Shown: positions 1 to 6,755, counted from the first letter of the stretch. The stretch: 9,099 bases of DNA from Bacillota bacterium (GCA_012512055.1 JAAZEW010000029.1:1-9099); one strand, 5' to 3'. Made by a program: numbers and translations. Notes: generated by a model not told the origin, from the letters alone.

Positions 1-1
1 C

Positions 2-532
2 CTGAAAATAGTGTCTGAACCCGGTGAAGATGAGCGAGACTTTCGTATCCGCCTTCAGCACTTGGGCCATGAGCGTCGTGACGAGGCCATAGAAACCCTC
101 AGGAAGAAGTACGCCTCAAAGATGGTGACACTTGAGGATCGTCGAAGGCGAGCCCGGCAGGCTTTGGAAAGACAGACTTCACAAGCTCAGCAGAAGAAGC
201 TTGATGCCGCTATTTCCACAGGCACCGCATTGCTTGGAGTTCTTCTTGGGCGTAAGTCCATAAGCGCTACTTCGATTTCGCGGGTAGGCACTGCTGTTCG
301 AAGCGCCGGCCGGGCGCATCAGAGCGGCAGTGGTATTAGCCAAGCGGAGGAGACCCTCAGGTCGGTAGAGGCTCAACTCAGAGAGCTGGAGTCCCAACTC
401 CAGCAGGAATTGGAAAGGGTTGCAGAAATCTACAACCCCTTGGACGAAAAACTGGAGGAAGTCAACATCCGTGCGACTTCCTCCAACATAACCGTGCATC
501 TGGTGGGCCTGGCATGGTGTCCGTCTACTTGA
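2..532 (+). CDS. C-terminal part of a coiled-coil protein, probably a DUF87/HerA-like ATP-binding protein (5' truncated by window edge)
   Basis: The frame is open to the left edge and the GTG at 11 has no ribosome binding site, so this is the tail of a longer gene. Numbering from that GTG, about residues 15-65 form a charged helix rich in Arg, Lys, Glu and Gln. A small Gly/Ala/Leu patch follows (71-85, with LGVLLGRKSIS), and then a coiled coil (about 108-152, SVEAQLRELESQLQQELE). The end is a short beta-like tail, VHLVGLAWCPS. From memory, this order of long helix, 'LLG..LGRK' patch, coiled coil and a tail ending in 'LVALAWAP' is seen at the C-terminus of large ATP-binding proteins with a DUF87/HerA-type FtsK-like ATPase core. 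No ATPase motif lies inside the window, so the family call is inference. The gene converges on the SDH protease gene with 15 bases between stop codons. Confidence 0.6.
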   Translation: MKIVSEPGEDERDFRIRLQHLGHERRDEAIETLRKKYASKMVTLEDRRRRARQALERQTSQAQQKKLDAAISTGTALLGVLLGRKSISATSISRVGTAVRSAGRAHQSGSGISQAEETLRSVEAQLRELESQLQQELERVAEIYNPLDEKLEEVNIRATSSNITVHLVGLAWCPST

Positions 533-547
533 GGGAAATTACTGACA

Positions 548-1402
548 TCAGTCTTTTCCGCGCGGCGGAGATGTCGGAGACCTTCGCTCAAAAGGCACAG
601 GCACATACTGAACGGAAGGCCTACGCTGGGCAGGTTGCGGGTAGAGCTCCATAAGCCTGTATACCTCGCCAGGCATCTCGTTGCAGACAGCGAGCCCCAT
701 ATCTCGCAGCATTCTGCAAGTGATAGGATAATCATGAGTCCAGCGACCTTCCGTTAAGGTCCTTGCAATGTCTCTGGCTCTGTCCTCAGGGAACTTCTCT
801 TGCAGCATCTGATAGACGCTGTCATAGACTTGCACCATGGCTTTGGCAGCCATATCCCCCAGAATGAGTGTGGTGTCGTCCAGCGAATTCTTTTCCTTTT
901 GCTCAATAGCCCTCAAGATGGATACTGCAGGGTAGTTGCCAAGCTGGGGGTCTATGGGCCCTAGGACTGCATGTTCATCCATGATAATCTCATCTGCCGC
1001 AAGTGCCAGGAGCGTACCGCCTGACATTGCATAGTGTGGCACAAACACTGTGACTTTTGCTTCATGGCCTGCTATGGCTCTTGCAATCTGCTCTGCAGCC
1101 AGCACTAAGCCTCCGGGTGTATGGAGTATGATATCAATAGGCACATTTTCCGGTGTGCTCCTTATCGCCCTTAGAATTTGCTCTGAGTCTTCAATATCAA
1201 TATGACGGGAAATAGGAATCCCGAGGAAACTGAAGGCTTCCATCCGGTGTATCATTGAAATTACTCGTGAGCCTCTTTTGCGCGACAGGGAATTGAGGAG
1301 CTTCACTCGAGCGAGTTCCCTTTTTCTTTTGTCGAGCATAGGAGAGAGGAGGCTTGATACTATTATTATCATCCATACAATGCTAAAAAAGGACCCGGTC
1401 AT
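548..1402 (-). CDS. SDH-family Clp-fold serine protease, membrane anchored (SppA/ClpP superfamily)
   Basis: A 284-residue protein with one N-terminal hydrophobic segment (about residues 4-22), a basic linker (DKRKRELARVK) and a ClpP/crotonase-like domain. HTPGG (94-98) supplies the oxyanion-hole glycines. The AMSGG motif gives the likely nucleophile Ser127, and Lys187 in the helix MAAKAM is the likely general base (Ser-Lys dyad). GPIDPQ and WTHDYPIT (221-228), followed by a 'LYPQP...PSVQY' end, are typical of the serine dehydrogenase proteinase (SDH_sah) family. The likely role is a membrane-associated peptidase; the substrate is unknown. Start choice: an in-frame ATG at 1465 gives 21 more residues but has no ribosome binding site. 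The ATG at 1402 is preceded by GGGAGGG at good spacing and leads straight into the membrane segment. Convergent with the coiled-coil gene, divergent from the C-S lyase. Confidence 0.85.
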   Translation of the reverse strand: MTGSFFSIVWMIIIVSSLLSPMLDKRKRELARVKLLNSLSRKRGSRVISMIHRMEAFSFLGIPISRHIDIEDSEQILRAIRSTPENVPIDIILHTPGGLVLAAEQIARAIAGHEAKVTVFVPHYAMSGGTLLALAADEIIMDEHAVLGPIDPQLGNYPAVSILRAIEQKEKNSLDDTTLILGDMAAKAMVQVYDSVYQMLQEKFPEDRARDIARTLTEGRWTHDYPITCRMLRDMGLAVCNEMPGEVYRLMELYPQPAQRRPSVQYVPVPFERRSPTSPPRGKD

Positions 1403-1409
1403 GTCAGTA

Positions 1410-1416
1410 CCCTCCC
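1410..1416 (-). promoter_or_regulatory. Ribosome binding site that decides the SDH protease start
   Basis: On the minus strand GGGAGGG lies 7 bases before the ATG at 1402, while the longer in-frame ATG at 1465 has no such site. A TATAAT hexamer lies just upstream (1424-1429, minus strand) without a convincing -35. If it were the -10, transcription would begin almost at the ribosome binding site, so that promoter is doubtful. Confidence 0.65.
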
Positions 1417-1589
1417 AAAATTGATTATAGGATCCGCAGAACTCCCGTATCCTCCGAAAACTCATCTACAATGTCAGTCTATCCAAAAGATGACATATAT
1501 TCAAGACATATGTGATTTTCTGTGATTGTCTCTTGATTCCTATCTTGCACTCCCCTGGAATGACGCTGGATTCGGCCTGCTTTTGCTAC

Positions 1590-1618
1590 TTGCCAATGGC
1601 GTTGTCAGGGTATAGATT
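1590..1618 (+). promoter_or_regulatory. Possible sigma-70-type promoter for the C-S lyase gene
   Basis: TTGCCA (1590-1595) and TAGATT (1613-1618) are separated by 17 bases, about 50 bases before the start codon. The -10 match is moderate. The gene has a good ribosome binding site, GGAGG, 8 bases before its ATG. No T-box or SAM riboswitch structure was recognised in this leader. The wider divergent region 1403-1671 holds no gene I can support; it contains phased TGTGATT repeats, reported separately. Confidence 0.3.
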
Positions 1619-1671
1619 AGAATTAGTGTTTCACAAAATGAGCAGATACATATCATACGGAGGTTCCGCTG

Positions 1672-2829
1672 ATGAAATCTGACTTCAACTTCGACAAAGC
1701 AGTTGAGCGTCGTGGTACAAACTCAGTCAAATGGGACATGCGGGATGACGACGTAATTCCCATGTGGGTTGCGGATATGGATTTTGAGTCCCCGCGTGAG
1801 GTGCGAGACGCTATCGTAGAAAGAGCCGGGCACGGAATCTATGGTTACACCCTTGAATCGGTGGGCCTTTACAAGGCAGTCACAGGCTGGGTCAGTCGAA
1901 GACATAACTGGGCCATAGAGCGAGAATGGATAGCATTCACTCCAGGAGTTATGCCGGGAATACGAGGGATCCTTCGAATCCTCACCCGCCCGGGAGATAA
2001 CGTCATCCTTCAGTCCCCTGTCTATCCCCCGTTCTTCAACGCGATAAGAACCGGTGGGTGCCGTGTGCTGAACAATCAGTTGAAATATGAACACGGCCGT
2101 TACACAATGGATTTTGCTGATCTCGAAGACAAGGCAAAGGATCCAAGGACGAAAGCCATGATTCTGTGTAGTCCCCATAATCCTGTAGGCAGGGTTTGGA
2201 CCAGGGATGAGCTGATCATGTTAGGCAATATTTGTGCCGAACACGGAGTTGTCATGATTTCAGACGACATCCATTCTGATCTGATCTACAAGGAGTACAA
2301 GCATATCCCCTTAGCTTCTGTTTGTGATGAATTCCAAGAGAAAACGATTACATGCATTTCTCCCAGCAAGACCTTTAATCTTGCCGGGTTGAAAACAGCG
2401 TATCTGGTAATACCGGATTCGGATATCCGGAGCGAGTTTAGAAGTTCCATTCTGCCGAACCAGGCTACGATTTTCGGAAGCATAGGAGCTGAAACTGCAT
2501 ATACTCTGGGAGACAAATGGTTGGATGCGCTCCTTGATTACTTACAGGGTAATCGGCGGCTGGTATCAGAGTATTTGAAAGAAGAAATTCCGCAGATTGA
2601 GTGCATTGAAGGAGAAGGCACCTACTTGGCCTGGTTGGATTGCAGGAGACTCGATATGGATAATGAAGGTTTGGAACAGTTCATGTTTGACAAGGCCAGG
2701 CTTTGGGTTAACCAGGGTTATTCCTTTGGGAGCGGTGGAGAAGGCTTTGTCAGAATGAATATTGGGTGCCGCCGTTCTATCCTCGAGGAGGCTCTCACAA
2801 GATTGCGGAGTGCAGTCGAAGACCTCTAA
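1672..2829 (+). CDS. patB: PatB/MalY-type C-S lyase (cystathionine beta-lyase-like, PLP-dependent)
   Basis: A 385-residue fold-type I PLP enzyme of full family length. The opening FNFDKAVERRGTNSVKWD, with PMWVADMDF at 30-38, is characteristic of the MalY/PatB group rather than general aspartate aminotransferases. Other family features are YGYT (57-60), SPHNPVGRVW (167-176, with Asn170 contacting PLP), SDDIHSDL (197-204, with the Asp/His pair near the pyridine ring), SPSKTFNLAGL (230-240, with Lys233 forming the Schiff base) and RMNIGC (361-366, with Arg361 binding the substrate carboxylate). Members cleave C-S bonds of cystathionine, cysteine or cysteine conjugates, giving homocysteine or thiols plus pyruvate and ammonia. 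MalY of E. coli also represses MalT, which cannot be inferred here. The gene is cytosolic and lies upstream of pdxS, which makes its cofactor; a 173-base gap with a separate promoter suggests separate transcription. The exact substrate is not determinable. Confidence 0.88.
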   Translation: MKSDFNFDKAVERRGTNSVKWDMRDDDVIPMWVADMDFESPREVRDAIVERAGHGIYGYTLESVGLYKAVTGWVSRRHNWAIEREWIAFTPGVMPGIRGILRILTRPGDNVILQSPVYPPFFNAIRTGGCRVLNNQLKYEHGRYTMDFADLEDKAKDPRTKAMILCSPHNPVGRVWTRDELIMLGNICAEHGVVMISDDIHSDLIYKEYKHIPLASVCDEFQEKTITCISPSKTFNLAGLKTAYLVIPDSDIRSEFRSSILPNQATIFGSIGAETAYTLGDKWLDALLDYLQGNRRLVSEYLKEEIPQIECIEGEGTYLAWLDCRRLDMDNEGLEQFMFDKARLWVNQGYSFGSGGEGFVRMNIGCRRSILEEALTRLRSAVEDL

Positions 2830-2907
2830 GTATCAGTTCATTTTAGCAGTTATCGAGACTGCCGGCAGCCTGACTTCGAGTCTATTCGGAGGCCCGGTAT
2901 GAACCCA

Positions 2908-2927
2908 AACTACAATAGAACTACAAT
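2908..2927 (+). repeat. Tandem 9-bp direct repeat upstream of the pdxS promoter
   Basis: AACTACAAT occurs at 2908-2916 and again at 2919-2927, an 11-base period, ending 7 bases before the predicted -35 of pdxS. The position and the near-one-turn phasing suit an operator. PdxR-type (MocR/GntR) regulators of pdxS genes in other bacteria are known to use repeated half-sites, but no such regulator is in the window, so the link is inference. Confidence 0.4.
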
Positions 2928-2934
2928 TGTTGCC

Positions 2935-2963
2935 TTGTTTTAACACTCCCACTGTAGTACAAT
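2935..2963 (+). promoter_or_regulatory. Sigma-70-type promoter for pdxS (and probably glyA)
   Basis: TTGTTT (2935-2940) and TACAAT (2958-2963) are separated by exactly 17 bases. The expected transcription start is near 2970, about 33 bases before the ATG. The leader holds the ribosome binding site GGAGGG (2988-2993), 9 bases before the start. No riboswitch-sized leader remains. A 10-base palindrome CTGCCGGCAG lies further up at 2859-2868 but has no T-tract, so it is not a convincing terminator for the preceding gene. Confidence 0.55.
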
Positions 2964-3002
2964 ACCGGTGGGAAGTCTAATTCCAATGGAGGGACCGCAA
3001 AA

Positions 3003-3887
3003 ATGGGGAAGCAGTCATTAGTTGAGGCGAAGAGGGCTGTCGCGGAGAAGTTCAAGGGCGGCGTGATTATGGATGTTACCACTCCGGATCAGGCGAAAAT
3101 AGCGGAAGATGCCGGTGCTGTTGCAGTAATGGCGCTGGAAAGAGTGCCTGCTGACATAAGAGCCCATGGTGGGATTGCCCGGATGTCCAATCCGGACATA
3201 ATCTGTTCCATTATGGAAACTGTGAAAATCCCCGTCATGGTTAAGTGTCGCATAGGACACTTTGTTGAGGCCCAAATATTGGAAGCCCTTGGAGCGGACT
3301 TTATAGACGAAAGCGAAGTCTTAACCCCTGCAGATGAAGAGCATCACATAGATAAGCATCAGTTCAAAGTCCCTTTTGTGTGTGGATGTCGCAATCTTGG
3401 CGAAGCCCTTCGCCGTATCGCGGAAGGAGCGTCCATGATGCGCACAAAGGGTGAGCCGGGAACAGGGGATATTGTCGAAGCCGTCCGGCATATGAGGCGC
3501 GTACGGAGCGAGATTCGAAGGCTGGCAGGGATGCGCGAAGATGAACTCATGGCAGAAGCCAGGGATATGCAAGCCCCATACGAATTGGTCACGTGGGTAG
3601 CCAAAGAGGGCAGGCTCCCTGTGGTGAATTTCGCTGCAGGCGGGGTTGCCACTCCGGCGGACGCAGCACTTATGATGCAGTTGGGCGCAGAAGGAGTATT
3701 CGTCGGATCAGGGATATTCAAGTCTGATGATCCGCCGGCAAGAGCCGGAGCAATTGTTGAGGCTGCAGCCAACTTTGACAAGCCTGATGTCCTTTTGAGG
3801 GTATCCAGAGGCCTTGGGAAACCAATGGAGGGAATGGCAGCAGCCACTCTCACGGATGAGGAGAGACTGCAAACCAGGGGCTGGTAG
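3003..3887 (+). CDS. pdxS: Pyridoxal 5'-phosphate synthase lyase subunit PdxS
   Basis: A 294-residue (beta/alpha)8 protein of the usual family length. It condenses ribose 5-phosphate (or ribulose 5-phosphate), glyceraldehyde 3-phosphate and ammonia into PLP, in the cytosol as a dodecamer with the glutaminase PdxT. The key residues are in place and match B. subtilis numbering: Asp24 (VIMDV), Lys81 (VMVKCRIGH), which carries the first covalent adduct, and Lys149 ([13 protein letters not shown]), which accepts the later intermediate. The phosphate-binding [13 protein letters not shown] and [11 protein letters not shown] segments and the C-terminal RGW are also typical. glyA follows 50 bases downstream with no terminator between. 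Oddity: pdxT, which normally sits immediately downstream, is absent here and must be elsewhere if the enzyme uses glutamine. The identification is very secure. Confidence 0.97.
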   Translation: MGKQSLVEAKRAVAEKFKGGVIMDVTTPDQAKIAEDAGAVAVMALERVPADIRAHGGIARMSNPDIICSIMETVKIPVMVKCRIGHFVEAQILEALGADFIDESEVLTPADEEHHIDKHQFKVPFVCGCRNLGEALRRIAEGASMMRTKGEPGTGDIVEAVRHMRRVRSEIRRLAGMREDELMAEARDMQAPYELVTWVAKEGRLPVVNFAAGGVATPADAALMMQLGAEGVFVGSGIFKSDDPPARAGAIVEAAANFDKPDVLLRVSRGLGKPMEGMAAATLTDEERLQTRGW

Positions 3888-3900
3888 ACTAATCGTTAAG

Positions 3901-3924
3901 CCCTTGGATTATTAATTCTAAGGG
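3901..3924 (+). promoter_or_regulatory. Stem-loop overlapping the glyA ribosome binding site
   Basis: CCCTTGGA (3901-3908) can pair with TTCTAAGGG read back from 3924 (eight pairs including one G-U). The pairing takes in the first three G's of the glyA Shine-Dalgarno run GGGGAGGG (3922-3929). It lacks a T-tract, so it is not an intrinsic terminator. It could modulate glyA translation. Free energy was not computed. Confidence 0.35.
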
Positions 3925-3937
3925 GAGGGCATAGTCG

Positions 3938-5185
3938 GTGTACAATCTTGTCAGAGCCATTGACCCGGAAGTTGCTGACGCGTTGCAGGCTGAAACGGAA
4001 CGTCAGAGGGGTAACATTGAGTTGATAGCCTCTGAGAACTTTACCAGTAGGGCAGTTATGGAGGCCCAGGGGTCAACTGCAACCAACAAGTATGCAGAAG
4101 GCTATCCCGGTAAGCGCTATTATGGCGGATGCGAGTTTGTCGATGTTGTTGAGAGCCTTGCGATTGAGAGAGCGAAAGCTCTGTTCGGTGCAGACCATGC
4201 CAATGTCCAGCCTCACTCAGGGGCGCAAGCGAATACGGCTGTCTATTTTGCTATGCTCACGCCTGGGGATACCGTCCTCGGAATGGATCTGTCCCATGGC
4301 GGGCATCTTACCCATGGACACCCGATAAACCTGTCGGGGAAGTACTTCAATTTCATTCCCTATGGAGTTACTAAAGAGACGGAAACCATTGACTATGATG
4401 CCCTTCTGAACCTTGCCAGAGAGCACAAGCCAAAGATGATTGTGGCAGGCGCCAGTGCGTATCCCCGGATCATTGATTTTGCGGGAATCCGCCGGATTGC
4501 CGATGAAGTCGGCGCCCTCGTAATGGTGGATATGGCGCATATTGCAGGCCTTGTGGCGACAGGCGCACACCCTAATCCTGTTCCTTACGCTGAGTTTGTT
4601 ACCACTACAACTCATAAGACGCTCCGCGGCCCGCGAGGCGGTTTAATCTTGTGCAAGGAGCAGTTTGCGAAGAAGATTGATCAAGCTGTGTTCCCGGGGA
4701 CTCAGGGAGGACCTCTGATGCACGTGATTGCAGGCAAGGCTGTGGCTCTTAAAGAAGCTGCTTCCCCTAAGTTCAAAGCCTACCAGGCACAGGTAGTGAA
4801 GAATGCGAAAGTCTTGGCTGAGGCACTGATGAACCGCGGTTTTCGAATCATCTCAGGAGGCACCGACAACCACTTGATGTTGGTAAGCGTCAGGGAGCAC
4901 GGATTGACCGGGCTGAAGGCTGAAAGGCTCCTTGATAGCTGCGCAATTACTGTAAACAAGAACACAATCCCGTTTGATCCTGAGAAGCCCTTCATAACCA
5001 GTGGACTCAGAATGGGGACTCCTGCCGTGACAACAAGAGGTATGAAAGAAGCCGAAATGCTTGAAATATCAGGGATTATTGCGGATGTCCTGGATAACCC
5101 TGATGATGAAAGCGTCCTGGAAAGCGCTAAGCGCAAAGTGGAGAATATGACTAAACGCTTCCCACTGTATCCCGAATTAGTATAG
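3938..5185 (+). CDS. glyA: Serine hydroxymethyltransferase GlyA
   Basis: A 415-residue fold-type I PLP enzyme of normal bacterial length. It interconverts serine + tetrahydrofolate and glycine + 5,10-methylene-tetrahydrofolate, feeding one-carbon units to purine, thymidylate and methionine synthesis. Diagnostic segments are ELIASENF (28-35), [15 protein letters not shown] (50-64, with catalytic Glu54 and Tyr61/62), QPHSGAQAN (91-99), VDMAHIAG (197-204, with Asp198 and His201), [14 protein letters not shown] (222-235, with Schiff-base Lys227), FPGTQGGPL (252-260) and SGLRMGTPA (355-363, with Arg358 binding the carboxylate). The start is GTG at 3938, placed 8 bases after GGGGAGGG. The gene lies 50 bases after pdxS, so PLP synthesis and this PLP-dependent enzyme are probably co-transcribed. 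A strong stem-loop follows 21 bases after the stop codon. Confidence 0.97.
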   Translation: MYNLVRAIDPEVADALQAETERQRGNIELIASENFTSRAVMEAQGSTATNKYAEGYPGKRYYGGCEFVDVVESLAIERAKALFGADHANVQPHSGAQANTAVYFAMLTPGDTVLGMDLSHGGHLTHGHPINLSGKYFNFIPYGVTKETETIDYDALLNLAREHKPKMIVAGASAYPRIIDFAGIRRIADEVGALVMVDMAHIAGLVATGAHPNPVPYAEFVTTTTHKTLRGPRGGLILCKEQFAKKIDQAVFPGTQGGPLMHVIAGKAVALKEAASPKFKAYQAQVVKNAKVLAEALMNRGFRIISGGTDNHLMLVSVREHGLTGLKAERLLDSCAITVNKNTIPFDPEKPFITSGLRMGTPAVTTRGMKEAEMLEISGIIADVLDNPDDESVLESAKRKVENMTKRFPLYPELV

Positions 5186-5206
5186 GAACAACTACTTAAC
5201 GTCGCA

Positions 5207-5244
5207 ATACCTGACTATCCTGTGGCATCAGGGTAGTCAGGTAT
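5207..5244 (+). terminator. Stem-loop terminator after glyA, shared by convergent genes
   Basis: ATACCTGACTATCC (5207-5220) pairs with GGGTAGTCAGGTAT (5231-5244): 14 base pairs including one G-T wobble, closing a 10-base loop. On the plus strand it is followed by TTGTCTTATAT, a weak T-rich tract, so it can end the pdxS-glyA transcript. The stop codon and last codons of the convergent HD-domain gene lie inside the structure. On the minus strand there is no T-run after the stem, so termination in that direction is less certain. Confidence 0.7.
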
Positions 5245-6420
5245 TTGTCTTATATGTCCTGTGAAGAGATCCACAGCTCTTGATTTGTCGAAATCAGGAT
5301 GAGGATTCCGTTCGTAAATATAGACTTTCGTTCCGTCTACTTCCAGCCTTATTTTACCATTACGACGTGTGAGCGATGCAGATAGTCCGTCTACCAGTTT
5401 CAAAAGGCGCAGCATAGGCCTTAGGTGGTTAGGGAAATCAGCCGGAAGTTGACTTTCCGGATGATGATGGTACTTGACTAACCAGATGACGTCATCTTCG
5501 CGGTGATAGAAGTGAGCTGCTATGTCTGCGCTCCTTTCAGCATGGGCACAGCTTTCTTCAAACTCTTCCAGGGGATCCACAATCTGTCCGATCTCGAATT
5601 GGGGTTGGGATTTGCCCAGGTCGTGAAAAATGATGCTCTGGACTAACACGTCCTTACTGACTCCAAGGAGTGACATAATACCCTTGTTGTTAAGATCTGC
5701 AAGCACTTTGAGGGCGTTTACTACGTGTTTGTAACCTCCGTCGATAATAACCTCAGTGATTGTGATCTGTCCGCTGTCAGGATCATAAATATCTCTGTAT
5801 TCCGGCGTATTCTTCAGTTTATGCTCAACTCTGGAATTCGGCAGGGTCAAAGCGAAGGCGCGGTCCAATTCATCCCTGGAGGACAGGAGCTGAGCACGCA
5901 TTTCTTCTTGCCCGGTAATATCCTGGAACGTCTGAATCACACCTACTACGTTACCGTTCTCCAGCATAGGGACGTAGTTCACAGAGAATATGCGTCCATC
6001 CGCCAGCGGACTCATTACGTTAAAGCGTGGTTTTCCTGTCTTCATAACCTCGAATACCGGCGATCCGCCTCTTGTCACAACCACGGCCTTACTTCCTATT
6101 CTCTCAGAGGCTTTTGCGCCGAGGAGTTCTTCAGCAGCGCGGTTATACTCCCGGATTATCAGATTCTTGTCTATCATGATAAGGCCTTCATTTATGGATT
6201 GAAGAATCATACTGGAGCGTTTCTCGTGTTCCTCTTGGTGTTTCACTGAGGCCAAGGCCTCAGTCACTCCTTTCAGTACCGAATGCAGAGGCAAGACGCC
6301 GACCAAGCGGTCATTCTGAAGCACCGGGAGCTCTTTGAGGTCTGTCTCGAGAAAAACAGATATCGCGGTATCCAGGTGGGTGTCCGGAGGAATGCAGGGA
6401 ATGCTTTCTTTCGGGGTCAT
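5215..6420 (-). CDS. CBS-PAS-HD domain sensor phosphohydrolase
   Basis: From the ATG at 6420 the product is 401 residues. Residues 1-60 are a CBS repeat (TAISVFLETDLKELPVLQNDRLVGVLPLHSVL). About 68-178 is a PAS domain (ILQSINEGLIMIDKNLIIREYN through GVIQTFQDITG). About 225-350 is an HD-type metal-dependent phosphohydrolase with likely metal ligands His232, His266-Asp267 (FHDLGK), His293 (CAHAERSADIAA), His318-320 (YHHHPE) and Asp344 (VDGLSAS). CBS pairs commonly bind adenine nucleotides, PAS domains sense small molecules or redox, and HD domains hydrolyse phosphate esters or nucleotides. The substrate is unknown and no GGDEF, EAL or kinase domain is present. It has no membrane segment, so it is probably cytosolic. 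The reading frame stays open to 6651 and encodes the missing first CBS repeat, so the true protein probably starts upstream (next entry). It is transcribed divergently from porGDAB and convergently with glyA. Confidence 0.88.
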   Translation of the reverse strand: MTPKESIPCIPPDTHLDTAISVFLETDLKELPVLQNDRLVGVLPLHSVLKGVTEALASVKHQEEHEKRSSMILQSINEGLIMIDKNLIIREYNRAAEELLGAKASERIGSKAVVVTRGGSPVFEVMKTGKPRFNVMSPLADGRIFSVNYVPMLENGNVVGVIQTFQDITGQEEMRAQLLSSRDELDRAFALTLPNSRVEHKLKNTPEYRDIYDPDSGQITITEVIIDGGYKHVVNALKVLADLNNKGIMSLLGVSKDVLVQSIIFHDLGKSQPQFEIGQIVDPLEEFEESCAHAERSADIAAHFYHREDDVIWLVKYHHHPESQLPADFPNHLRPMLRLLKLVDGLSASLTRRNGKIRLEVDGTKVYIYERNPHPDFDKSRAVDLFTGHIRQIPDYPDATG

Positions 6421-6651
6421 TAGCTCTTCAGCTCTTGTACCGCGTTCAGTTGATTCAGTTATGAAGTCGGGTGTAAGATTGAGAGAATCTTTATGAATGG
6501 CGCCAAGGAGTATGTTATCAGGTGATACGACGTAGGCTACCTTATGTTCTGCCAGAATACCGGCGATTGCACGGATATCTGCTGTAGGACTGACGGTCTT
6601 AGGTTTGAGAAGGGAAGCCCGGCCGATTTCAATACCGTTGCTCGTGGCTCT
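6421..6651 (-). other. In-frame upstream coding extension: first CBS repeat with no normal start codon
   Basis: The same frame as the CBS-PAS-HD gene continues 77 codons upstream to a stop at 6654-6652. It reads like a CBS repeat, with the segment VSPTADIRAIAGILAEHKV followed by AYVVSPDNILLGAIHKDSL. The residues around the annotated Met, AEELMTPKE, look like the join between two CBS repeats rather than a start. No ATG, GTG or TTG occurs in this frame in the stretch. Near-cognate candidates are ACG (6645-6643), which lies 6 bases after an AGGTGA sequence (6657-6652), and ATT (6633-6631). Out-of-frame ATGs at 6677 and 6667 would join by a one-base shift. The 5' end may therefore use an unusual start or carry a frameshift. 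Confidence 0.65.
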
Positions 6652-6742
6652 TCACCTGCCGTTTCATGAAGCTGCATAAGAAGGCAAAGGATACTCTTAT
6701 TAAGAAACAAACATAACCGATAATCACCAGTGAAAACCCAAT

Positions 6743-6755
6743 TGTTATGATAACA
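6743..6755. repeat. 13-base inverted repeat in the divergent HD/por intergenic region
   Basis: TGTTAT-G-ATAACA is a perfect inverted repeat with 6-base arms and a one-base centre. It lies in the gene-free stretch 6655-6941, nearer the HD-gene side. It could be an operator for a dimeric regulator, but short AT-rich palindromes also occur by chance. The rest of this stretch holds no coding sequence that I can support. Confidence 0.3.

Noticed and set aside
541..552. ACTGA-CA-TCAGT hairpin between the convergent left-hand genes as terminator
   Set aside because: The stem is only five pairs with a two-base loop, which cannot fold as drawn, so it is not a credible terminator.
1403..1465. Extension of the SDH protease to the ATG at 1465
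   Set aside because: No ribosome binding site precedes that ATG, and the added 21 residues are polar and come before the membrane segment. The ATG at 1402 has GGGAGGG at proper spacing. The longer form cannot be fully excluded.
1401..1478. Direct repeat ATGTCAGT at 1401-1408 and 1471-1478
   Set aside because: An 8-base repeat, one copy overlapping a start codon region, is readily explained by chance.
1619..1671. SAM riboswitch or T-box leader before the C-S lyase gene
   Set aside because: The leader is too short from the likely promoter, and no characteristic stem or T-box sequence was recognised.
2856..2883. Hairpin AGACT...AGTCT with internal CTGCCGGCAG as terminator of the C-S lyase gene
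   Set aside because: The long stem has only five pairs around a large loop, and no T-tract follows either structure.
3359..3853. Long open frame (164 codons) on the minus strand opposite pdxS
   Set aside because: Its product is a low-complexity Ser/Ala/Pro-rich sequence with no recognisable domain, and pdxS on the plus strand is unmistakable with all catalytic residues.
5725..6249. Plus-strand open frame of 174 codons within the CBS-PAS-HD gene
   Set aside because: It is antisense to clear PAS and HD motifs, and its translation shows no domain.
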